Source: PALSA-1006 sp037140475 (GTDB lineage Bacteria; Pseudomonadota; Gammaproteobacteria; Burkholderiales; Gallionellaceae). From it: a stretch of 11,685 bases of DNA. The first letter of the stretch is position 1; the number at the start of each line of letters is the position of its first letter. Position numbers and translations under genes: made by a program. The stretch spans positions 1 to 11,685 of the forward strand of contig JBAXEJ010000063.1 of the NCBI GenBank assembly GCA_037140475.1, in the 5' to 3' direction. The notes under the pieces were generated by a model. The model did not search any database, had not been told where the DNA came from, and was given only the letters and a program-made list of their open reading frames with translations. Below are positions 1-5,888 of this stretch, one piece after another.

Positions 1-690
1 ATTAATGAGTGACGGAGTCTCCCAAATCATTTTAAGTTTATCCGCTTCGGCAGGATGCTCTTTCTGGAAAGTGCGCCAAGGTGGCGGCCAAGTTGCACCA
101 GCAACGGATTGTCCAAGATAGACGTTCATGATGGAAGAATCCTGCGAACCAACATAATTATTCTGAATATCTGTGTTGATATTGATGCCGTTCTGGTGCA
201 AAAAATACTGCGGCATGATGGCAGCAGCCAGTGCTGTGGGCGACGGGTAACTCACCACTTTTCCCTTAAGATCGGCGGGCACTTTAATGCCGCTATCTTT
301 GCGCACAATGAAGATGCCTTTGAAGTCTGCGGCATCACCCCACATCGAAATGACGTGATAACCCACCTTCTGTGCCTCAATCGTCTGCCAAGGATTAGGT
401 ACTATAAACTCCGCTTCGCGACTGCGAAATTTTTGTTCAAACGACTGATAATCACGCGATGTTTCTAACTGTATATTCGCTGCCGGCACCAGACGATTCA
501 GATAATCTACTAGCGGTTGAAAAACTTCAGAAAGTTTTTGTGGGTTGTAGAGCGGATGAGGGACCAAGCGATTTACGGGCAACTGCGTTCCAACCGGCGC
601 GTTGCTGTATTGCAAGGGCTTCTCAGCGGACTGCTGCTCACACGCCGCCAAGGCGGCAAATAAACATAAAAGTGTGGCGAATCTCAACAT
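1..690 (-). CDS. PhnD-like substrate-binding lipoprotein (partial, C-terminus off the left edge)
   Basis: I translated this from the minus strand: 230 codons are open from the ATG at 690 to the window edge, so the C-terminus is missing. Residues 1-17 form a lipoprotein signal peptide (basic residue at 3, hydrophobic core, lipobox L14-A15-A16-C17), so the mature protein should be lipid-anchored and face the periplasm. The rest reads as a PhnD-family periplasmic binding protein (phosphate/phosphite/phosphonate type, PBP-like fold): a first lobe containing 'EFIVPNPWQ' (94-102), and the family's second-lobe signature 'LKGKVVSYPSPTALAAAIMP' (141-160). A distinctive WPPPW lies at 201-205. A good Shine-Dalgarno, AGGAG, sits 5 bases before the ATG. 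No ABC permease or ATPase is visible. The gene follows the diguanylate cyclase on the same strand after a 129-base gap holding a REPIN. A binding protein of an unseen transporter further left remains possible. Fold assignment is firm; the ligand is unknown. Confidence 0.85.
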   Translation of the reverse strand, partial: MLRFATLLCLFAALAACEQQSAEKPLQYSNAPVGTQLPVNRLVPHPLYNPQKLSEVFQPLVDYLNRLVPAANIQLETSRDYQSFEQKFRSREAEFIVPNPWQTIEAQKVGYHVISMWGDAADFKGIFIVRKDSGIKVPADLKGKVVSYPSPTALAAAIMPQYFLHQNGININTDIQNNYVGSQDSSIMNVYLGQSVAGATWPPPWRTFQKEHPAEADKLKMIWETPSLIN

Positions 691-720
691 GCTGACTCCT
701 TTTACTTTTCGCTGTTATTT

Positions 721-742
721 AACCCAAAAAACCCGCTGCTCT
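721..742. repeat. 22-bp direct repeat, left copy
   Basis: This copy matches 805-826 at 20 of 22 positions by eye; both start AACCCA and end in the pattern CCCGCTRCTCT. The two copies bracket the REPIN-like palindromes. They could be a target duplication made on insertion, or the remnant of another REP unit. Confidence 0.6.
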
Positions 743-749
743 ACTTCTC

Positions 750-811
750 GTAGGCCGGACTTTAGTCCGACGAATTCTCCGCGTTGGCTGTTGGGCTGAA
801 GCCCAACCCAC
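750..811. repeat. REPIN-like pair of inverted REP palindromes
   Basis: Two related 23-base units face each other. The first (750-772, plus strand) begins with GTAG followed by a palindrome with 6-bp arms CGGACT/AGTCCG around TT. The second (789-811, minus strand) begins with GTGG followed by a palindrome with perfect 8-bp arms GTTGGGCT/AGCCCAAC around two bases. Read 5' to 3' in their own orientation, the two units align without gaps and almost all differences are transitions. A GTAG-type head before an imperfect palindrome is the hallmark of REP elements mobilised by RAYT (Y1-type) transposases, and two in opposite orientation form a REPIN. No RAYT gene is in the window. The element sits between the diguanylate cyclase stop codon and the lipoprotein gene, where its hairpins could attenuate read-through or stabilise mRNA ends. 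Confidence 0.7.
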
Positions 812-826
812 AAAACCCGCTACTCT
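805..826. repeat. 22-bp direct repeat, right copy
   Basis: This is the partner of 721-742 (20 of 22 identical by eye). It overlaps the outer end of the second REP unit and also includes the stop codon of the diguanylate cyclase gene (820-822, TAG on the minus strand), so the gene's last codons lie inside the repeated segment. Confidence 0.6.
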
Positions 827-2508
827 GAAACCCTGACACAATTCCGACCACTCGCTTTAGCCGCATACAGTGCATTATCCACTTTAAGCAGCATTGTATC
901 TAAAGTCTGCGGGGTGCTTGGGTGATGCAAGCCGATGCTAACCGTGAAGCTAAATTTACTGTTTCCCGCTTGTATTTGCAACGCAGCAATACTCTCGCGC
1001 ACGCGCTCTGCAATACTCTCCAAATCTGCCTGAGCACAATTCGGCATGAGCATCAAAAATTCTTCGCCGCCCCAACGCGCGGCGTGGTCATAGCTACGCT
1101 TGGTGCTTTGCAATACCTTTGCGGTTTCACACAAGGCCAAGTCGCCCGCCGCATGACCATAGGTATCATTCACGTTTTTAAAATGATCAAGGTCAAGCAA
1201 CAACATTCCCATTGAGCCACCTTGCCGCGCCTGTCGCGCAATTTCACTTTCAAAACGCTCGGTCATGCCACGACGATTAAGCAAACCAGTGAGCGGATCA
1301 ATTTCGGATAAGCGCTGTAATGCTTCGGTCCGCTCACGGATCTTTTCTTCTAATTCACGATTACTATCGAGCACAAACTTGGCCATGCGCTCAAAAGATT
1401 GCGACAGATGAGCGATTTCGCCGGTGCCGGTGATCGCGGGATCAACCACAAAATCACCATTGCGAATTTTATCGGTGGACGCGCGCAACATTTCAATTGG
1501 CTTAAGTATCCAACAGCGGAGCGCCCAGCCCACCGCTAACAAGGCGAACAGCAAGGCAGTACCAAATAAAACGGGGCCGATAAATAAGTAATCAAAAAAA
1601 TTCAGGCTATGGTCGTTAATTAAGGTTAGATCGTACCAACCTATTTCGGGGAGATAGGCCACACCGAGTAAATGTTTGCTACCTTGGTAATCAACTTCGA
1701 GGGTGGCACTTTTCTCAGGCGTGCGCTCAAGCTCAATTAAGACGTTGCGTAAACGATCAACGTCCGTCGTATTTTTGAGTAGCACATCCACTTTAATACG
1801 TTGCCCAACATCTTTTGCGATACTCATATAGTCGATCAACTGCGGATCGCTATTCAGTTGAATCGCCATGCTCTTGTCGATGAATAAATTGTTGATACCG
1901 GGCTGAGTAATATTGACGGTTTCATTAATGAGCTCGGTGAGATCAATTCCGGTGCCGATAATTCCAAGGGTGTCATTGCCATTTTTAATCAACACGTTGA
2001 TCCAGGCTTTTGTCACCTTGAGATGAACATCTGGGTCGATATTAACTTGATACTCCTTGCCATCAATCAGCGTGGCATAAAACCATTTATCTTTTGGCTC
2101 AGTGGGCGATAAAACATAGCGTAACTGTTTACCTGCGTATTGGCTTTTCGCGTCGTTGTAATAGTAATTACCACTCTTTGCAATGGCAGCGAAATAGCTA
2201 TGGTCACGGAAATTAAAACGATATTTTTCCATCGCAGCAAGGCCTTTTCGGCGCATTTCGGGGTTGTTTTCGTGCAGGGCCATTTCAATGATGGAAGGCT
2301 CTGCCGCCATCTGTCTGGCTAAAGCAATCTCGCGAATAAGAGGCGCCAAGGTACGGTACTTATCAAACATCACTTGGCGTTCAGTAAATTGCTCGCCCCA
2401 CTGTTGATTTAATTTGTTTGCCAATCGGTCTGACAAGAACCAGTTACTTAAGATGAAGCCAATAAAAATCAGCGTCATCAGCAACAAGAATTTTGTTTTT
2501 AGTTTCAT
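820..2508 (-). CDS. dCACHE-HAMP-GGDEF membrane diguanylate cyclase
   Basis: It likely makes cyclic di-GMP from two GTP at the inner membrane in response to an extracytoplasmic signal. Numbered from the ATG at 2508 (562 aa): membrane segment 6-24; periplasmic dCACHE-type sensor about 30-300, with the typical 'SYFAAIAKSGNYYYN' (104-118) and 'GIIGTGIDLTELI' (182-194); second membrane segment about 307-329; HAMP about 330-380; short coiled linker 380-401; GGDEF domain 402-562. The active-site motif is GGEEF (480-484), a catalytically competent variant, with 'DLDHFK' at 439-444. An inhibitory I-site RxxD (RSYD, 471-474) lies five residues before it, so product inhibition is expected. The frame stays open to a TTG at 2535, but no Shine-Dalgarno precedes that, whereas GGA/GAG precede the ATG and the ATG start gives a normal N-terminus. 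It is divergent from the binding protein-kinase pair and upstream of a PhnD-like lipoprotein. The sensed ligand is not predictable. Confidence 0.93.
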   Translation of the reverse strand: MKLKTKFLLLMTLIFIGFILSNWFLSDRLANKLNQQWGEQFTERQVMFDKYRTLAPLIREIALARQMAAEPSIIEMALHENNPEMRRKGLAAMEKYRFNFRDHSYFAAIAKSGNYYYNDAKSQYAGKQLRYVLSPTEPKDKWFYATLIDGKEYQVNIDPDVHLKVTKAWINVLIKNGNDTLGIIGTGIDLTELINETVNITQPGINNLFIDKSMAIQLNSDPQLIDYMSIAKDVGQRIKVDVLLKNTTDVDRLRNVLIELERTPEKSATLEVDYQGSKHLLGVAYLPEIGWYDLTLINDHSLNFFDYLFIGPVLFGTALLFALLAVGWALRCWILKPIEMLRASTDKIRNGDFVVDPAITGTGEIAHLSQSFERMAKFVLDSNRELEEKIRERTEALQRLSEIDPLTGLLNRRGMTERFESEIARQARQGGSMGMLLLDLDHFKNVNDTYGHAAGDLALCETAKVLQSTKRSYDHAARWGGEEFLMLMPNCAQADLESIAERVRESIAALQIQAGNSKFSFTVSIGLHHPSTPQTLDTMLLKVDNALYAAKASGRNCVRVSE

Positions 2509-2722
2509 CTCATTCCATTTTGAAAAAGGCGGCAAGCAAATTTAACCGAGGCCGTTCACAGAGGCCGAGTGTAACTCATCGCCTAAAGCTGTGGCATCAT
2601 CTGGGCTTCATCTTGCTCAAAGTAAACACATTTTTGCCCCCTCCTCATTCTCTTATCGCCTAGCTGGTTTTTCAGGAATAGAATCGTGAGAGTCGCCACT
2701 AAATCGAGCTAGGAGAATTGCA
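2509..2722. promoter_or_regulatory. Divergent intergenic region between the cyclase and binding protein-kinase arms
   Basis: This gap must hold promoters for both arms. On the plus strand a TAGAAT (2679-2684) resembles a sigma70 -10 box, but no convincing -35 lies at the right distance. On the minus strand TTAAAT (about 2542-2547) is a possible -10 for the cyclase. A strong Shine-Dalgarno AGGAG (2711-2715) serves the ATG at 2723. A short direct repeat GAGGCCG occurs near 2549 and again near 2562. I see no recognisable operator, riboswitch or small gene. Confidence 0.35.
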
Positions 2723-3574
2723 ATGAGCCTCACCAGATTACCTATCGCAGTCTTTGCAATTCTGTTCAGCAGCCTGTCGATGCAAAGCGCACTCGCTGCC
2801 GACGTTTATTCCTTTGGCGTGTTATCGCAACGCAGTGCTGTCGTAACGGCACAATTTTGGAATCCCATTCTGGAGCATGTGCAAAAGAAAACAGGCATTG
2901 TGTTAGAGCTCAAGGTGGCGCGTTCCGCCCCTGAATCCAATGATGCTATTGCCAAAGGCGAGTATGACTTGGTTTACGCCAATACTATTTTCCAACCCAA
3001 GATGGCGCAGCCTAACTATCGAGTTATCTTAAGGCCGCTAGAGGAGGCCATCACCGGGCAGATTGTGACCCTTGCTGATTCGCCCATAAAAAACTTAAGC
3101 GACCTGAACAACAAGGAAGTCGGCTTCCCCTCTGCAGGCGCCTTCGTTGGCTATGCCGTACCAATGGACCAACTGCTTCGTCAAAATATCGCGGTAACCC
3201 CTGTTTTCGGCGGCAATCAAGAAGGCATCATGGGCCAGCTCAAAGCAGGTCGCGTACTGGCCGCGGGGGTGAACAACCAAGTCATGAAGGCCTTTGCCAC
3301 AAGAGAAAACGTGCGTTACCGTGTGCTATGGGAGTCAACTTCATTTCTAAATTTGCCGATTGCAGTTCATCCTCGGGTGCCAAAAGCCGCGGTCGATGCC
3401 ATCCAAAAAATCATCGATAACATGGAGCAAGATGCGGAAGGCAAAAAGATATTAGAGGAAACTGCGAAAGTGATTGGGCAAAAACCTCCCTTCGGCTTCC
3501 GTGCCTCAAGCCCTGCCGATTACCGTAGCTATATCGATTTTTACAAGCACACGTTACTTAAAGAAAATCAATAA
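2723..3574 (+). CDS. Secreted PhnD-family substrate-binding protein
   Basis: This is a periplasmic binding protein of the phosphate/phosphite/phosphonate (PhnD-like) family, 283 aa, the usual length. Residues 1-25 form a Sec signal peptide with an ALA cleavage site (23-25), leaving a soluble periplasmic protein beginning ADVYSFGVL. Visible family features are 'GEYDLVYANTIFQ' (79-91), 'DLNNKEVGFPSAGAFVGYAVP' split by the loop at 134-141, and 'PKAAVDAIQKII' (220-231). The Ser/Thr-rich anion-binding loop usual in true phosphonate binders is replaced here by PSAGAF, so the ligand may not be a phosphonate. A clean AGGAG lies 7 bases before the ATG. The next gene, a membrane histidine kinase, begins 3 bases after the stop, so the two are almost certainly co-transcribed and translationally coupled. 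With no permease or ATPase nearby, a sensory role with the kinase is more likely than transport (inference). Confidence 0.88.
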   Translation: MSLTRLPIAVFAILFSSLSMQSALAADVYSFGVLSQRSAVVTAQFWNPILEHVQKKTGIVLELKVARSAPESNDAIAKGEYDLVYANTIFQPKMAQPNYRVILRPLEEAITGQIVTLADSPIKNLSDLNNKEVGFPSAGAFVGYAVPMDQLLRQNIAVTPVFGGNQEGIMGQLKAGRVLAAGVNNQVMKAFATRENVRYRVLWESTSFLNLPIAVHPRVPKAAVDAIQKIIDNMEQDAEGKKILEETAKVIGQKPPFGFRASSPADYRSYIDFYKHTLLKENQ

Positions 3575-3577
3575 GCA

Positions 3578-5785
3578 ATGAACTCCCATCGTTCTTTTTG
3601 GAGCCGCCTACCGTTTATCGGCAGGCTACTCACAACCGCGAGTTTGGCTCTCGTTATTGCAGGCGCTACCATGCTCTTAGTGTCTGCCAGACAAGAGGCG
3701 ACAGAGGTGCGTGCCGACCTTAAAGCAGAGCTGATTAAAGAGCTGCAATCTTTACCCACCTCTCTCGCTGAGATGATTGTCATCGGCGACTTCACCTCAC
3801 TGCAAAAATCTCTTGACCACTATGTTAGCGAGCCAGTCGTTGTTTCGGTTTCTTTTACCGACACGAAAGGTATTCGCTTGCATAGTGAAGATGTGCCAGT
3901 AGCTGCCGAGACTCCCGCTTGGTTCCTATCTTTTTTTAACTTTTCAGACATTACCGATTCCACCTTGCTCGATATTGGAGGGCGTTCCTACGGCGAATTG
4001 AATATCACGATGACTTCTCGTGGCCTTGCCAATCGAGCTTGGTCGCATTTAAAAAATCATCTAACAATTTTATTGCTCGCCATCCTGCTCGACTTTTTCG
4101 GCATTTGGCTGGTGCTACGCTCTGGACTAACACCCTTAAAAGAGCTTGAGTCAGGCTCCAATGCCATTGCTGAAGGCAATTTTGACATTCGCCTCGTTCC
4201 ACATGGCAGTCCTGAGTTAAGGCATGTCATCGAGTCTTTTAATCGGATGGCTTTTAGCATTAAAGCCGCGCAAACCAACCTGCAGCAAAGCGAGTATGAG
4301 ACAGCTCAGCAACGCGACTTTATTAATGGCATTCTGGACACTGCAAAGAGTTTGATCATGGTGATTAATCGCGAAGGCGCTGTCGTCCGAATCAACCGTG
4401 CTGCAGAAGAATTCACTGGCTATGATTTTGAAGAGATAAAAGATCAACCCTTTATTTGGGAACGTTTTTTATTACCCGAACAGCGCCCCAAAGTACGAGA
4501 TGTATTTGCCAGATCAATGACCGGCGATGTCGTCCCTCGCTACGAAAATTTTTGGATGCAGCGTGATGGCAATAAACGATTATTCGACTGGTCAAACTCT
4601 TTAATTCAAGCCCGTGATGGCACTGTGGAGTATCTCGTTACCGTGGGCATCGACATCACTGCAAGAAAAACCATCGAAGCCGCGTTGCATGAAAGTGAGC
4701 AACGTTGGAAGTTTGCGCTCGAAGGTTCAGGCGCAGGTGTTTGGGATTGGAATCTTAGCGAACAAAGTCTTTACCTCTCTAAAACATGGAAAGAAATGAT
4801 TGGCTACTCGGAAGATGAAATCCAAAACACGATGGAAGCCTTTGAAAGCCGCATTCATCCGGATGACAAAACCGCCACCTTTGATGCCTTAAACAAATGC
4901 ATTAAAGGGGAAACACCCCTTTATATCGCCGAGTATCGCTTCCGTTGTAAAAACGGAGACTATGTATGGATGCTTGATCGCGGCATGGTTGTTAGCTTCG
5001 ACAAGAATGGAAAGCCTTTACGCATGATTGGCGCGCATACAAATATCAATGATCAAAAAACATACGAAAGTGAACTGCAACGCTCAAATGCTGAGCTAGA
5101 ACAATTTAGCTACATCATTTCTCACGACATGCGCCAACCTTTAAGAATGATTAATAGCTACTTGCAATTGATCTCTATGGATCTGGGCGACAAGTTGTCG
5201 CAGCAGAATCGCGAATATTTTAACTTTGCAACTAATGGCGCCGTGCGACTCGATCAAATGATGGTTGGTCTACTGGAATACTCACGAGTGGGCAGAGAGA
5301 GCGAGCCCTTCATTTGGATTGAAAGCCAAGCATTGCTAGAGGAGTCGCTATTATTTCTTCGGCCAGAAATTAATCAAGCACAAGCTTCAATTGAGAGTGA
5401 GGGCCAATGGCCTCGTCTCTTTGTTAATCGCGATGAAATCGTGCGGCTGCTACAAAATTTAATTGGCAACGCATTGAAGTACCAAAAAGAAAATACCATT
5501 CCGAAAATTAAAGTTGTGAGCTCCATCGAAAATAACCGATGGAAGCTAGCGATCATTGATAACGGAATTGGCATCGCTCCCACGCAAGTCAACCAGTTGT
5601 TTAAAATATTTAAACGACTTCAAACAAACTCACGCTATCAGGGAAGCGGCGTGGGTTTAGCGCTATGCCGCAGAATCGTTGAACATCTCAACGGACGGAT
5701 ATGGGCTGAGTCTGCAGGAGAAGATCAAGGCAGTCAGTTTTATGTCACGCTGCCTTTGCCTGAAACTGAGTCGCTCGCTAAGTAA
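3578..5785 (+). CDS. Membrane sensor histidine kinase, HAMP-PAS-PAS-HisKA-HATPase
   Basis: This is a 735-aa transmembrane sensor kinase that should autophosphorylate and pass the phosphate to a response regulator. Layout: first membrane segment about 13-35; small periplasmic domain about 37-158; second membrane segment 161-180; HAMP about 180-232; first PAS about 245-362; second PAS (PAS_3-like, 'HPDD' 427-430, 'YRFRCKNGDYVWM' 453-465) with PAC to about 495; HisKA with H516 in 'SHDMRQPLRM'; HATPase_c with N-box N631 ('NLIGNALKYQ' 627-636), G1 'DNGIGIAP' 661-668, F-box region 'FKIFKRLQ' 675-682, and G2 'GSGVGLALCRRIVEHLNG' 689-706. All catalytic motifs are intact. There is no receiver domain, and no response regulator follows within the window. 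The gene starts 3 bases after the PhnD-like gene and has no strong Shine-Dalgarno of its own, which suggests coupling. The HisKA sequence resembles the phytochrome-like kinase group. The signal is unknown; the neighbouring binding protein is the best candidate to deliver it. Confidence 0.93.
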   Translation: MNSHRSFWSRLPFIGRLLTTASLALVIAGATMLLVSARQEATEVRADLKAELIKELQSLPTSLAEMIVIGDFTSLQKSLDHYVSEPVVVSVSFTDTKGIRLHSEDVPVAAETPAWFLSFFNFSDITDSTLLDIGGRSYGELNITMTSRGLANRAWSHLKNHLTILLLAILLDFFGIWLVLRSGLTPLKELESGSNAIAEGNFDIRLVPHGSPELRHVIESFNRMAFSIKAAQTNLQQSEYETAQQRDFINGILDTAKSLIMVINREGAVVRINRAAEEFTGYDFEEIKDQPFIWERFLLPEQRPKVRDVFARSMTGDVVPRYENFWMQRDGNKRLFDWSNSLIQARDGTVEYLVTVGIDITARKTIEAALHESEQRWKFALEGSGAGVWDWNLSEQSLYLSKTWKEMIGYSEDEIQNTMEAFESRIHPDDKTATFDALNKCIKGETPLYIAEYRFRCKNGDYVWMLDRGMVVSFDKNGKPLRMIGAHTNINDQKTYESELQRSNAELEQFSYIISHDMRQPLRMINSYLQLISMDLGDKLSQQNREYFNFATNGAVRLDQMMVGLLEYSRVGRESEPFIWIESQALLEESLLFLRPEINQAQASIESEGQWPRLFVNRDEIVRLLQNLIGNALKYQKENTIPKIKVVSSIENNRWKLAIIDNGIGIAPTQVNQLFKIFKRLQTNSRYQGSGVGLALCRRIVEHLNGRIWAESAGEDQGSQFYVTLPLPETESLAK

Positions 5786-5834
5786 TTTAAGGAGGCTCTG
5801 ATTAAGCCCCCTTAACCCAACGAAAACAGTGGCA

Positions 5835-5878
5835 GCAAAAACAACAAAGGCGACCGAAGTCGCCTTTGTTGTTTTTGC
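5835..5878. terminator. Bidirectional hairpin terminator between the kinase gene and purL
   Basis: A perfect inverted repeat has 20-bp arms (5835-5854 and 5859-5878) around a 4-base loop. The arms carry A-rich and T-rich outer halves and a GC-rich core (GGCGAC/GTCGCC), so each transcript ends in a U-rich stretch. On the minus strand the apex reads C-TTCG-G, the unusually stable UUCG tetraloop, which favours the purL direction. It lies 49 bases after the kinase stop and 10 bases after the purL stop, and so serves both convergent genes. Confidence 0.9.
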
Positions 5879-5888
5879 AAAATACTTT

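Noticed and set aside
55..799. Plus-strand open frames of 65-137 codons across the left end.
   Set aside because: They lie antisense to the PhnD-like lipoprotein or across the REPIN, show no family motifs, and the minus-strand frame has a signal peptide, lipobox and Shine-Dalgarno.
2659..2713. Seven-base inverted repeat CCTAGCT (2659-2665) / AGCTAGG (2707-2713) that could pair over the Shine-Dalgarno of the PhnD-like gene.
   Set aside because: A 7-bp match across about 190 bases can occur by chance, and if the -10 at 2679-2684 is used the left arm is not transcribed.
820..5785. Possibility that the cyclase and the kinase form a direct two-component pair.
   Set aside because: The cyclase has no receiver domain and is itself a membrane sensor, so it cannot be the kinase's phosphoacceptor.
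5787..5815. Imperfect inverted repeat (TTAAGGAGGC / GCCCCCTTAA) just after the kinase stop, containing a full AAGGAGG Shine-Dalgarno-like match.
   Set aside because: The only downstream reading frame from a near-cognate codon is a few codons long, and there is no U-tract for a terminator. The strong hairpin at 5835-5878 explains termination.
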